Shown here: piece by piece, positions 44,340 through 54,937 of the stretch
How positions within the stretch are numbered: the first letter of the stretch is position 1
Layout: every line of letters begins with the position of its first letter
Origin: Neoceratodus forsteri
Lineage: Eukaryota; Chordata; Ceratodontiformes; Ceratodontidae
NCBI GenBank assembly: GCA_016271365.2
Contig: CM028129.1
Span: 1,005,157,501-1,005,221,500, forward strand
Length of the DNA: 64,000 bases
Direction: 5' to 3'
The notes under the pieces: model-generated
Database searches by the model: none
What the model saw: the letters and a program-made list of their open reading frames with translations, nothing else
What the model was told of the DNA's origin: nothing
Position numbers and translations under genes: made by a program

Positions 44340-44900
44340 AGTTTAATTCTGTCCATAATATTCTTTACTCTTGTAGAAAATAATTCTTGTCCCGTATTTA
44401 TTTAGATGTAAGCCATCATTAGAACAAAAAAATGTCATCCCCCCAAATGAGTCCCAACTGCATAAAAATGTAAAGTTTTCCATAGCAGCCCCATTCCTGA
44501 GCCAGTTATTAATTTTCCTAATAACATTTTGTCTATTATCAGATGCTCCAGGAACAGGTAGGATTTCAGAAATCACAACTTTTCATCCTAATGAGTTTAA
44601 GCATGCCCCCAGGTCCCTTAAACCTTTCAGAATTTCTAACTCCCTTTTTTCCAATATCATTTGTGCCGATGTACATATGAGCTTAGGGACTATTTCCACA
44701 ATGTTTTAAAATTCCATCTAAATTAACTGTGGGGTCATAGACTCTGGCACATAGTAAACAAGACATCATTGCTTTATCCTTATTATCCCAACAGATTGTT
44801 CTGTTGGTGAATTTTACTATTGAGTCACCAGTAACCACTGTGTGTTCAGCAGAGATTGTATCATTGTCCTGTCTGGGCTGATTGCGATTTACACCATTAA
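44340..44900 (-). pseudogene. old CR1 ORF1, SGNH/GDSL esterase-like
   Basis: On the minus strand VVTGDSIVKFTNRTICWDNK (about 44780-44845) is block I with GDS. VVISEILPVPGASDNRQNV, INNWLRNGAAMENFTFL and NDGLHLNKYGTRI (44343-44576) cover the region to block V (DGLHLN; Asp and His kept). Stops split the frame near 44580-44700. The same domain in an independent CR1 at 13010-13691 supports the call. Confidence 0.7.
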
Positions 44901-44935
44901 GGGTGAAGGCATGATTGTCCGTATTGGTATATTGC

Positions 44936-45159
44936 TGGCACTCACCTCAAGTCTGTGGACTGCTTCAAAAAGACAGAGTCCTTGTTTTTTTTTTCTCCAT
45001 ACATTCATTAACTTTTATTGAAAAAAAGGGCAGCATGCAGCATACAACGGTGGCCACCAAACTGGAGGAGCAGCTGAAACAGACCTAACGTTTCATCAGA
45101 AAACCTGGCTTTGTTAAAGGTAGTGCCCCTTATATTTCAGACACTTATATAGCATAAAG
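44936..45159. repeat. left inverted repeat of the Penelope-like element
   Basis: It is the near-identical reverse complement of 46552-46775. An A-rich AATAAAA-like stretch (seen as TTTTATTGAAAAAAA) lies inside both arms and probably marks the RNA 3' end. Confidence 0.85.
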
Positions 45160-45622
45160 TCACATGATAAAGTGCATTTTGTTTGAAAATTTAAACTGAC
45201 ATACGTTGTTAATAAAGTGCAATACTGTCATGGGATGTGCAAACCAAATTTAATTTATTTCAGTGTCGCCATGCTAAAGTACCATTATTTCATTTATGTT
45301 ACTACATAATTCTTAATACTTCAAGAAGTGCTTTAGCAGTGCAAGAAAAACCTGTTCCTGAAGGGGTGATCTTTTTCTATCTATTATTGGCAAAGCAATC
45401 ATACATCCATTTTCCAAAAGAATTAATTAACGGAGTGAAGGGGGGGGGTCTAAGAACATTCGAAATACAAATTCATATATATCTGGCCTTCACCAAAGTC
45501 CATATCAGGGGTTAAGTGTCTATACTGTAATGTTAACTACTGAAGTCCATCTCTTAACGTATTTTCTGTTTTTCCCAGCTGGTACATACAGTATCAGAGA
45601 ACATGGACAATTTTTCAGATAA

Positions 45623-46045
45623 CTACAGTATATGCCCTCTCTTATGCATGTAATTATTAACTAGGAAGAGTTCTAATTCCATTTGATCATTCAAACTCCG
45701 CTCACTTATACTTTCACCTAGCATAAATAGCCAATAGTTTTCTTTCCTGCTCAAAAGCAAGTCTCTGTCTCCTCTTCTTGCACCTAAGCATATTTGTTCC
45801 AGGCCTGTAAATTTCAAAATATGTTCAGCTCTGTTAGCTACAGCATGCATATCAGCAGCTAACACGTATTCAAAATTCCCATTCCCAATAGCTCTAATGT
45901 GCTCCCCTATACGTTCCTTCGATTTCCGTTTTGTTCTACCCACATAGTATACCCCACATGAGCATGTGGCTAAATATACCACATATTCTGTGTCAGAATT
46001 AATTAAATGTTTCGTCTGTATTATACTGCCATCATATGGATTCAC
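45623..46045 (-). CDS. GIY-YIG endonuclease of Penelope-like element (open 140 codons)
   Basis: YVVYLATCSCGVYYVGRTKR contains the GIY-YIG pair (VVYL and VYYVG), with the conserved Arg soon after and RIGEHIRAI as the next block. ENYWLFMLG follows, where the Asn/Glu region of the domain is expected, and ELELFLVNNY near the C-terminus. Only the C-terminal domain of the element's polyprotein is in this frame, and the ATG is likely internal. The known role is nicking the target DNA for reverse transcription. No in-frame stop is present, yet the RT part of this copy is gone, so it is a relic. Confidence 0.85.
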   Translation of the reverse strand: MNPYDGSIIQTKHLINSDTEYVVYLATCSCGVYYVGRTKRKSKERIGEHIRAIGNGNFEYVLAADMHAVANRAEHILKFTGLEQICLGARRGDRDLLLSRKENYWLFMLGESISERSLNDQMELELFLVNNYMHKRGHIL

Positions 46046-46235
46046 TGTTTCTTTACATTCATTAAAATATTCCCAGTATTTACACCTCCCACATTTCTTA
46101 GTAACTTTTGGTAATGGGGTAACCAGCCATTGGTTTTTTCTACTGGTTGGACACAGTGGACTAAACTGTCCCTAAGATTCTTGGCCCTTCTGTATGCCAT
46201 CCTGGTGGTGTATTAGCTGTCTCCTTAAGTCTGGG

Positions 46236-46532
46236 TCAGATGCTAGCACATGCCAGTTCTATATTATCTCTTATTTTCCATGACCTGACACAATGGGTAC
46301 TGAGAAAGTTAATCCTATTACATGTGTCCCCATTCTGTGCATCACTTTTTTTCTGGTGTAGAGTTTCCCTGGCTATGCTATTCATAGCCTCCATAGCCCT
46401 ATTTATTGTATCCTGGCCATATCCTCTCTCCAATAATCTTTTCTCCTGACTTATCATCACCTTTGTGCAGGTCTCTGTTTTTGTGCAGTTACATTTTATC
46501 CTCAGAAATTGGCTCTTGGGGATGTTGTTCAA
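46236..46532 (-). pseudogene. Penelope-like element, RT-endonuclease linker
   Basis: NNIPKSQFLRIKCNCTKTET and QEKRLLERGYGQDTINRAMEAM match the segment after RT in Penelope proteins, where 'P.SQF.R...NC' and 'F..RGY...I..A' are usual. The equivalent segment in the other copy is at 54938-55189 (QRFQERGYNGGLIRQALEHV). A break separates it from the endonuclease frame. Confidence 0.75.
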
Positions 46533-46775
46533 GGTGTGGCATGAATGGCAGCTTTATGCTATATAAGTGTCTGAAACATAGGGGGCACTACCTTTGACAA
46601 AGCCAGGTTTGCTGGTGAAAAGTTAGGTCTGTTTCAATTGCTCCTCCATTTTGGAGGTCACCGTTGTATGCTGCATGCTGCACTTTTTTTCAATAAAAGA
46701 AATGAATGTATGGGGAATGGAAAACAAGGACTTGGTGTCTTTTTGAAGCAATCCACAGACTTAAGGTGCGTGCCA

Positions 46776-47234
46776 TGACTTTTCTACAGGCATATGAAAT
46801 TGTGCCACTGAGCACCAAACCTCCTTTGAGTGTCTCTGTTGTAATTTGGAATTGGTATAGTGCTCCTGTTTAGGTTGGCTGCTATTTATGTCACTAGAAA
46901 GGGGCAACGCCAATGTCAGATTGAAAGGTTTTATATCTATTCATAGTTTCAGTCTGATCTGGAGGTTCTGGGCTTACAAGGATTTCGGCCTATCTTTCCC
47001 TTTTTTATTACTTTTGCTGAGATAAAACTGTGGTCCAGACATCACCCCAAACCCCACACATACTAGTACAGGCTTCACTGACCTCCTCCTCTCTACTTCT
47101 TTTTAACCCCATGTTAGACTCCTTAGTCATTACACTGCTAGTGACTGATGGGTCAACAATTCTGATCATATTATCCACATTTTTTTTCTGGGTTCTAATT
47201 TCATTCAGTTCTACTGGTTGGGCCCTTGCTTATA
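46776..47234. other. unassigned sequence
   Basis: No element is recognised between the Penelope-like element and the next CR1. Confidence 0.35.
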
Positions 47235-49355
47235 CAGATATATGGAATATGATGGCAGATAATGACTGCTGGACCTGCCCAGCCTGCCCAATTGTATTTT
47301 TTAGAATTTGTTTAGTAGTATTATTATTATGCTCTCTGTCCTACCCCTCACGATTCCCTTGTGCCTATCTCAGGCATTTTTGAATCCATTTACTGTTTTT
47401 GTCACTTCCTTCCACTCCAGAAGGCTATACCAGGAAAACACCACCCTTTCTTTGAAAAAGTACTTCCTCACATCCTTTCTGAATTTACACCCATTCCACT
47501 TCATATTATGTTCTCGTTTTAGATCACCTTTTCCTCTGAAAGATACTCTTCTCATGTACTGTACTTTATTGACTCCTGTAAGGTATTTAAAGATTTCTAT
47601 TATATCCCCCATCCCTCCTTTCCTTCAGGGTGTACATGTTTAGCTCCTTATGTCTTTCCTTGTAGGACTTTTGATGCAGATTGTGCACCATTTTGGTAGT
47701 ACTCCTCTGAATTGCCTCCACTCTGTCTGTGTCTTTTCTGAGATGTGGTCTCCAAAATTATACACAATACTCAAGGTGGGGGTCTCACAAGTGATTTATA
47801 TAGGGGTAGAATAGCATCTCTCTTCCTGCTGGAGATACTCCTACCTATGTACCCCAGCATCCCACTAGCACTCCTGATTGCCTTATCACACTACCATGTC
47901 ACCTTCAGGTCATCCAATATGATTACCCCTAGGTCTCTTTCCTGTTTGGTGTTTGTCAGTATCACTTTGCTGATCTTGTACTTTGCTCCTGGGTTCCTAT
48001 GTCCTAGATGCATTATTTTGCATGTTTTTGCATTACAACCTAGCCAAACCCTTGACCACTCTTCCAGTCTATTTATATCCCTGTACATTCTATCTACCCC
48101 CAGGTGTGTCCACTCTCTTACAGATGATGGTGTCATCTGCAAAGAGGCAGACCTTCCCTTCCCATTCACCTACTATGTTGCTTATAAATATATTGAACAT
48201 GACTGGCCCCAATACTGATCCTTGAGGAACCCCACTGGTCACCCTCCCCTCCTTTGAGCACACTCCATTTACCACTATTCTCTGTCCTATCCATCAACCA
48301 GTTTCTTATCCAGGTTAATAACTTCTTATCTAACCTCAAGTTACCCAACTTGCCCACCAGCCTCATATGTGGAATGTACCTCCCTGAGTTCCCTCAGTAT
48401 CCTTGGATGTACCCTGTCCTGCCCCAATGCTTTGTCTACTTTCAGGTTGTTGAGTGCTTTCCAGACTCTCCTCTTTGAAAATGTACTACTGTCTATTTCT
48501 CTCACCTCTACATTTCTGATGCTTCTTTGTGGTCCCTCCTATTTCTCTCCTACTGTGAAAACTAAGCAGAAGTATTTGTTCAATATGTTTGCCTTTTCTT
48601 GATCATCCTCTGTACAGTCTCCCTCTCTTCCTTCTTTAAACATACAATCCTTCCCTTTGTCTTACTTTTTTCACTAACATACTTAAAAAATGGCTTGTCC
48701 CCTTTTGATACTCCATGAGCTATTCTTTCCTCAGATTGTGCATTTGTTCTCCTTACTGCTCTGCTTGTCTCTCCCTGTTTTCCCTGATACACCTCCCTAT
48801 GCTCATTTCTCTGGGTCTCCTTGTACCTTCTGAATGCTGCTCTTTTAGCTTTTGTCTGTTCTGCTACCCCTTTTGAGAACCATAATGGTCTCCTCTTTCT
48901 TTTACTTTTGCTTACTTGCTTAACACAGATGTCTGTTGCCTTCGCTAAGTCATCTTTTAGTCTTGCCCACTTTTCTTCTCGATGCACCCAGGTCCTCACT
49001 TCCTGTCAGTTCATTCATGAGGCATTCTCACATTTTAGTAAAATCAGCCCTTCTGAAATCCAGTACCCTCACCTTTGAATGGTTGAATTCTGCAGCTGTT
49101 CTGTTGAACCACACTGTACAATGATCACTTGTCCCCAGATGGCTTCCCACCCTGACATCTGCAACACGGTCACTGTTAGTAAGCACCAGGTCCAGTATTG
49201 CCCTATCACAAGTAGGTTTCCTTACTAGCTGCCCAAGGAAAGCATCCTGCAGGAAGACCAGGATGTCCCTGCTTCTAGCTAATATTGCAGCAGGGAGGAT
49301 CCAATCTACGTTCGGCAGATTGAAGTCCCCTACCAGTAACACCTCCCCCTATTCT
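47235..49355 (-). pseudogene. CR1, minus strand, with internal RT deletion
   Basis: The 3' tail ATATGGAATATGATGGCAGATAATGAC starts at the left. The C-terminus (47370-47612: IIEIFKYLTGVNKVQYMRR), RT palm (TSGVPQGSVLGPVMFNIFIS and VCLFADDTIICKR at 48090-48275) and WIRNWLMDRT follow. At about 48420-48450 the frame jumps to LKVDKALGQDRVHPRIL, so the NYRPIS to SKAFD region is deleted. The linker (48580-48999, WLxFSKGVAEQTKAKRAAFRRYK) and endonuclease (VGDFNLPNVDW, LDLVLTNSD, GTSDHCTVWF at 49028-49342) complete it. Frames are partly open but broken. Confidence 0.85.
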
Positions 49356-49719
49356 GCCATTTTTCTAATTTCTTCTAACATTACCATATCCATACCATAA
49401 CATTATCATATACTTCATCTAGTTTAAATGTAAAGACTTTAAGCAGAATACATTTACCATACTCAAATTGATCACCTTTTGCTAAGTTATTGGAGTTATA
49501 GATTTTAAATAATTAGCAGCCCAAACATTGCACACCTGCCATGCCATCAGATAATATAATTTTGGCTAGATTTGCAAAGCACATGGCCACAACACTATTT
49601 ATTTTTTATTTATTTAGTTTTTGTTGACTGGGTAAGTGCACTAGACAAATCCTGCCAATTTTCAGGTAGGACCCGGGAGAGAAGGATACAGATGAATGCC
49701 AACTGACCTTGAACCAGAT
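49356..49719. other. unassigned AT-rich sequence
   Basis: Nothing is recognised. A 100-bp stretch at 49620-49719 may be the tail of the adjacent SINE. Confidence 0.35.
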
Positions 49720-50030
49720 TAAGCTGTTGGTGGTATTTTTAGTGAATGAGGGAAATTTGGCCAGGACACCGGGGAAATTCCCCTACTCTTTTCGAGAAGT
49801 GCCATGGGATCTTTAACATCCACCTGAACTACCACCAATCCATGCAGATGGGACCTCAGTTTAACGTCTCATCTGAAAGACAGCACCTCAGAAGTGCAGC
49901 ACCCCTCTCATGCTGCACTGCAGTGTCAGTACTGGGATATGAACCCAAGTGCCAGATGTGGGAACTGAACCCACGGCCCTCTGATCTCCCAGCCTTAGAG
50001 GTGAGTGTGCTATTGTTATTGCCAATAACC
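49720..50030 (-). mobile_element. tRNA-derived SINE, copy 2, minus strand
   Basis: Read on the minus strand, a B box-like GTGGGTTCAGTTCCCAC (about 49957-49973) is preceded by CACTCACCTCTAAGGCTGGGA. It is followed by CAGATGAGACGTTAAACTGA, GGTGGATGTTAAAGATCCCA, TCGAAAAGAGTAGGGG, GTGTCCTGGCCAAATTTCC and TTCACTAAAAATACCACCAA. This copy is uninterrupted and shows what the SINE at the right end looked like before the Tx1-type insertion. The block order resembles a SINE body I know from several fish and amphibian genomes; the family name is not asserted. Confidence 0.75.
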
Positions 50031-50520
50031 AAGAGAAAACAAAACATAACTTTTGTAAGATCACTTGAGAGACTTCTATAATCTGTCACCCCACTGGCTG
50101 ACAGTGCTCTTGTTACAGAGTTGAAGAACTGAATCAAGTTAGCCTGACACATACCAGCTTGGAGTCCATTCACTTCATGAAATTCTACCAGATGCACCTT
50201 GATGAAGGTCTCCAACAATTTTCATAATATAGATGTCAAACTAACTGGTCTATAGTTTCCCAGGTCCCCCTTGCTCCCAGTCTTGTGCAAAGGGACCACA
50301 TCTATACTTCTTCAATCCAGTGGAGCCTACCTACCATAATTGGGGACTGGACCCCCACCTCTACTGTGAATATTGAGAAAAATTACTCATTGAAGAAGAC
50401 AGTTATCTTCTCATCCTCCTCTACACATACATTTACCTACTTTAGTCTCACAATATCCTCTTTGGTATTCCATTTCTCTCTCTGCTATATCTTAAAGAGC
50501 TAATGTACTGCCCAAAGCTA
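50031..50520 (-). pseudogene. CR1 fragment, RT N-terminal region, minus strand
   Basis: Minus-strand translation gives GDLGNYRPVSLTSI and KLLETFIKVHLVEFHEVNGLQ, then QANLIQFFNSVTRAL (49856-50218). This is the NYRPIS block and the start of the following block. It is bounded left by the SINE and right by a MITE, so only about 500 bp are left. Confidence 0.7.
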
Positions 50521-50524
50521 ATAT

Positions 50525-50819
50525 TAGTTTTTAAAAGCAGTCAACCATCACCTTTTATATGTGAGGTACTTTTTCTTTTATCTTTGGCTAATTAGAAGAT
50601 TGTTTACCTGATGTTAGTAGGTGTGCTGTGTGGAACAGCTCTCTGCCTGGCAGCTGACTTAACTTTCTCTCTTCCCACTACATAGTCAGCATTGCGCCTC
50701 AGTGACTGTGACATCACTGCAGCATAGGAACAGCCACTCAGTAGCTGCCAGGTAAGTCACCTGTGATGTTACTGCCAATGAGATCGCAATGCTGAAGATG
50801 TAGTGGGAGGATTAGAGAG

Positions 50820-50884
<65 letters not shown>

Positions 50885-51020
50885 TGTCAGCTGCCATGAG
50901 AGAGCTGTGCCACACATCCAGCACAAAACTATCACATAGAAAACTTTCTAATGAGCAAAAGGAAAAAGGAAAATACTTCAGAAATAAAAAGTTACAACTG
51001 GGTACTTCTTAAAATTTATA
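50525..51020. mobile_element. palindromic MITE with embedded GATA microsatellite
   Basis: Left arm blocks TTGGCTAATTAGAAGATTGT, GTGTGGAACAGCTCTCTG, GGCAGCTGAC, TCCCACTACATxxTCAGCATTGCG recur as complements on the right (AATGAGCA, CAGAGAG-like GAGAGAGCTGTGCCACAC, GTCAGCTGCC, CGCAATGCTGAAGATGTAGTGGGA). Their centre is about 50740. The (GATA)n run sits between two right-arm blocks, so it expanded inside the arm. No coding content. Confidence 0.75.
50815..50885. repeat. (GATA)n microsatellite
   Basis: About seventeen uninterrupted GATA units run from AGAGAGATAGATAG to GATATGTC. The minus-strand open frame at 50738-50935 is its translation (repeated IYLS). Confidence 0.97.
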
Positions 51021-51839
51021 TAATTTTCCTATCTGTTTATTTTGGTTCCACTAGCTCTTTAAGAAGGCCTTTTCCCCTCTCAGCCATCCTTAAAGAACAA
51101 GTGCTTAATAATGATGTATATATGATAAAGGATGACAGTTTGGTGTCTTTAGATATCTCTGTAGTAATTTTGCTTCCCTTTATTTATTTCTTTAATTTCC
51201 TTTTCATTATTTTATTTGTATTTTGCCAACTAATAGTACAAAAGAATACAATAAAATTATTTTATTATGATGTCAGAAATTTTTTTACTGACAAGGCTGG
51301 CAGTGTATTTCAATGGGAAACTGCCCTGTTTTCAGTTTTTTCTAAATAAATGACATTTTATACCACCAAAATATTATATATTTTATAGAAAGATGTGATA
51401 TTTGAAACCTTGTAATATTGTGTTATAATTTATCAGGTGAAATATTCTTCATAAGCAGAATTTATTTGTGAAGAAGAAAAGTGAAGCCATTTTCTGTTTT
51501 AAAAGTGTTAAAATCATACAGATGGACCACAATAGTGCAAACATATAAAAGACAATGTCTGTTGCTGAAGAGGTATCTATTTCTTTTGAAAAAGACAGAA
51601 AAACATATTTAGTTTCTCTTTGAAATGCAATGGGCTCCTCAGTAGTTGGCAGTTTCTGACAACACAGTACTAAGAACTCCACTGAATTCTTTTTACTAAC
51701 AGTGTAAAAAGCAAAAGCTAAAACAATCTTGATTCACTGCACAAGCAAAATATTTTATTATAAAAGTAGAACGTAATTACTGACACATCGAAGTACAATA
51801 AATAAAAGTCTGTTATCTGTTTATTAAAAGTAAACACCT
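51021..51839. other. unassigned AT-rich sequence
   Basis: The 132-codon open frame at 50951-51349 is AT-rich and starts inside the MITE, so I do not call it a gene. No other feature is seen. Confidence 0.35.
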
Positions 51840-51840
51840 G

Positions 51841-53975
51841 GGGCCCAGTTCTCAAAGGTGCAGTTACATCTGACAGAAATTACATAAATGCGCAAAATCC
51901 ACCAAAGCAATTGTGACATGCAACTTGTGCCAAATTCTAGAACACCTGCAACTTGCCTCAAGAGAAGTCTGGAATGTCGTAGGCAGCAACATGCACCATA
52001 GAAAAAGGCGCATATCGTGATATGGACATAATGAATGCTGAACACTGAATGTTGCAAGACAAACCATAGACCACAACACAAAAATGTTGCAAACAGCAAC
52101 CGGGAGGCAGAGGAGGAAAAAACAACTTTTTGCATGATTAGGTAGACATACTCATCACAGAAATTGACACGTAGCCCGGTCTACTGTTAAGTAGGGTAGG
52201 ACAGAAGGCCAAAGGGACAAGAGGACAGTGGCATGGGACACTGTGGCCAGGAAGGTCAATGCTGTGGCCACCCACAAGAGAACTATACATGACCTCCAGA
52301 AAAAGCATAATGACCTGAAGATGCTCGTTAAGCAAAAACTGGAGCACAACCACCACTGTACCCAGGCCACAGGGGGTGGCCCAAGCAGCTGCACCACTGA
52401 GCACCCTAGAAAAGAAGATCGCTGCACACCTCAGCCAGCACAGCATCAGTGGTGACAGGGACCACGATACCTTCAGGTGGCAGAGCAGTACAGGTATGTG
52501 GAATGGGGGGGCAATGCATGCAACAGGAATGTATGCATCTCAATGCTGCTGTGTGTGTGTTTGTGTACTGCAGCAGGGCACAGTAACCCAAAGGCAGGAA
52601 TGAGAGTGGCACCAGATGCTGCCACAATGGGGAACAGGGCTGTTAGGCTTGTGACACATTAGACATACTGACAGCCAGGCACAAGTATGGTTGTGGCCCT
52701 GCAAGGCTGTCACAAACAGACATGTGCGTGTTGCACATATGCTTCTGTGGACTGCCTGCCCCACAGTTCTTGGTCATGTTGTGGGGTGGGCCCGGGGCAC
52801 GATGCAGATCCCTTAGGTGCTAGTCATGGCCGGGGGTGGGGGCATGCTGCATATCAGCACAGCCCAGAGTCATTGGTCGTGGGGGGGGCTCTGCTGGATA
52901 ACCGCACAGCCCACTGTACATGGACATGGTGGGGCCTGCTGCATACCCAGACAGCCCACTGTACATGATCATGGGGGGGGCCTGCTGCATACCCAAATAG
53001 CCCACTGTATATGGTTATTTGGGGGGCTGCCACAGATCTGCACAACCCACAGTACCAGTACAGGTTGTGGTGGGTGGGCCCAGGGTAGTGATGTACTGTA
53101 CACCTCTCAGTGGCTGGCCATGTTGTTGGGGGCTGTGGTTCATATGCACATCCCAAAGTTGCATTACATGCTGTGTGGTGCGGGGGGTGGAACTGGAGTG
53201 TACTGGATTAGGGAGCATAGTGGATAGCTGTGTATTAGTTCAAGAGGGAGATGTGTGTAGCAACAACTGACATCCTGTCTATCCCACAGGGTCTGCAGCA
53301 GTGCCAGATGACATTGAGGCCAGTGACGCAGACCAAGGCATCAAACAGCAGGCCAGCCAGGAAGATGTGGACACCAGTGATGTGATCAGCATGCCATCAA
53401 GCAGTAGTACATCCATGGAGCCTGGGGAGGCAGTGGAGTTGGATGATGATAGTGCTGAGGTGGTGTCAGAGGAGGGTTCCATGGTTGTGGAGGAAAAAAG
53501 ACAACACAGCACCCAGCTGGAGCATCATGTGGGTGCTGAAGGCAACAGCCAGAGTGCCAACTTGGAGGAAGAGACTGTGGAACACCATAGTGCCAGAGGA
53601 ACTGGGCTGACAACAACCATGCATGGGACAGTGGCAGGAGAACAGAGCCCAATCAGTGTGACTGAGCTAGAGGTACGGCTAGATGAGGCTGCGAGGGACC
53701 TGCAAGAGCAGGTGTCACCATCAGCCTACATTGGCAACTATTGCACTTCAGTGTTGTCTGGGTAGGGGAAGCTAACATAGGAGGTTGCTGCAGTGAGACA
53801 GGTTATGCAGGAACACCATCAGAGGTTGGGGGGTCATCTAACAGCCATCACCATTGCCATGCAGTCCAGCATGAGGGACACAACAGCGGTACTGCCCATA
53901 CAACCGTGTGGGGGAAGTGTTTGTTGTCACCATGTACATGGATTGTAGGGCCATGCAGCCAATGGCACAACCCTC
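51841..53975 (+). mobile_element. Harbinger-type DNA transposon, 5' part with MYB-like gene
   Basis: The left terminus GGGCCCAGTTCTCAAAGGTGC resembles the ends of the elements at 6293 and 7911. Inside lies a two-exon MYB-like gene, one of the two proteins of Harbinger elements. The second protein, the DDE transposase, and the right terminus are not seen; a Penelope-like element starts near 53975. The GC-rich stretch at 57080-57537 could be a later part of the same transposon, but I cannot show this. Confidence 0.65.
52207..53760 (+). pseudogene. Harbinger MYB-like DNA-binding protein (two exons, one frameshift)
   Basis: Exon 1 contains KRTVAWDTVARKVNAVATHKR and then a basic DLKMLVKQKLEH, which fits the SANT/MYB-like domain of Harbinger accessory proteins (W at the second helix, VNAV, KRT). 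A one-base shift occurs after ATGGGP at about 52375-52385; the other frame continues with AAPLSTLEKKIAAHLSQHSI and ends at SSTG. An intron with GTATGT donor (52494) and CACAG acceptor (53281-53289), 796 bp, phase 1, joins it to exon 2 (53290-53760: PDDIEASDADQGIKQQ, an acidic C-terminal region). After 53765 the reading frame shifts again to VMQEHHQRLGGHLTAI. The family helps the transposase reach the nucleus and bind element ends. Confidence 0.7.
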
Positions 53976-53978
53976 AAA

Positions 53979-54926
53979 GTGCTGAGCGCAGACTTTACAG
54001 ATGCCCATGTGTGCTTAAAATTGGATCCAACAGTTAAATTTGAAAAGGAGACTGATACATATTTAATGCATGCTCATGAGATGGGCCTCATTTCAATTCA
54101 AACCTTGGAATTTTTAGTAATAGCACATCCTATTAGACAAATATTATATGTGCTCCCCAAGGTGCATAAAAGCGCTGTGGATCCCCCAGGATGCCCAGTA
54201 GTGTCTGGTATAGGCTCACTGACAGAGCCTCTTTCTAGATTTGTGGATAAACATGTTAACCACATTGTTTCTACCTTAAAATTGTATATTAAAGACACTA
54301 CCCAGATTTTGGGCATCCTGGGGGATCTACAGATGGATGATGACTGGATGTTGGTTACTTTAGACATCCAGTCATTATATACAAATATGCTCCACAAAGA
54401 AGATCTGGGAGCACTTAGATTCTGGATGCAGGAAGTTACTCAACATTCTGTACCCTTTATGAATTTTTTGTGTCAACTATCTGAATTTGTTTTGACCATG
54501 AATGCCTTTATATTTCAGGGCCAGCATTTCCTCCAGGTAAAGGGGACAGCTATGGGGGCTACCTTCTCCCCCACATATGTCAACCTTTATCTTGGACTAT
54601 GGGAATTACGGCACATTTATGATGAAAATGTTAATCCTTTTTTTGAGCAAGTGGATTTGTGGAAGAGGTTTTTGTATGATGTGCTGATGGTGTGATGGGG
54701 GAGTGAGGCAGAATTGCTTGAATTTGTGTCATATTTAGAGGCATCAAATCCAAATCTAAAATTCACTGTAGAATATGATAAGTGTAATGCACATTGTTTG
54801 GATTTGGGTACTCATTGGATGCCTGATGGCACAATCGAGACTGCTCTGTATAGGAAAGTCACAGACCGAAAGAGTCTTCTTATGGCAAATAGCTGCCACC
54901 CTGCCACACCATCAGCAACATCCTGA
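53979..54926 (+). pseudogene. Penelope-like reverse transcriptase
   Basis: Signature blocks are RQILYVLPKVHKS and DPPGCPVVSGIGSLTEPLSR, then LVTLDIQSLYTNM (palm motif A, Asp present), FLQVKGTAMGATFSPTYVNLYLG (motif B) and WKRFLYDVLMV. The last should be a Y-x-D-D loop; here the first Asp is replaced by Tyr, so catalysis would be lost. A single in-frame stop (TGA) follows DVLMV, and the frame resumes with LEFVSYLEASNPNLKFTVEYD to 54926. The N-terminal part before LSADFTDAHVCLKLDP is missing. Confidence 0.85.
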
Positions 54927-54937
54927 AGTCACAATTT

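Larger units (their letters stand above)
39505..44935 (-). mobile_element. long CR1, minus strand, interrupted by three inserts
   Basis: Remaining pieces of one minus-strand CR1, in order: 3' region and C-terminus (39505-40026), RT core (40690 to about 41950), endonuclease end (about 41950-42540) and ORF1 esterase (about 44340-44900). Inserts are the plus CR1 fragments at 40027-40688 and 42858-43510 and part of a TTAA MITE ending at 43850. Key RT motifs are GVSQGSILCPLLFTIYIAD, CADDRNIGG (normally FADDTKIGG) and NVIFFDFSSSFDTVLHDKL. Its degree of decay fits an old insertion. That all pieces belong to one insertion is inferred from order and orientation. Confidence 0.65.
44936..46775 (-). mobile_element. 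Penelope-like element with inverted terminal repeats
   Basis: The element is bounded by 224-bp inverted repeats (44936-45159 and 46552-46775) sharing AAGTCTGTGGAxTGCTTCAAAA, GCAGCATGCAGCATACAACG and CAGACACTTATATAGCATAA at high identity. Between them, minus-strand pieces are the linker (46236-46532) and the GIY-YIG endonuclease (45623-46045). The RT is missing, so it is a 5'-deleted copy. Penelope-like elements often carry such terminal repeats in direct or inverted order. Confidence 0.82.

Noticed and set aside
45075..45110. CTGATGA on the minus strand in the Penelope terminal repeat, considered as hammerhead ribozyme
   Set aside because: No GAAA box follows at a suitable distance, and the other arm reads CTGGTGA.
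50951..51349. 132-codon open frame with hydrophobic stretches
   Set aside because: It begins inside a palindromic MITE arm and is coded by AT-rich sequence. There is no conserved motif or splice context.
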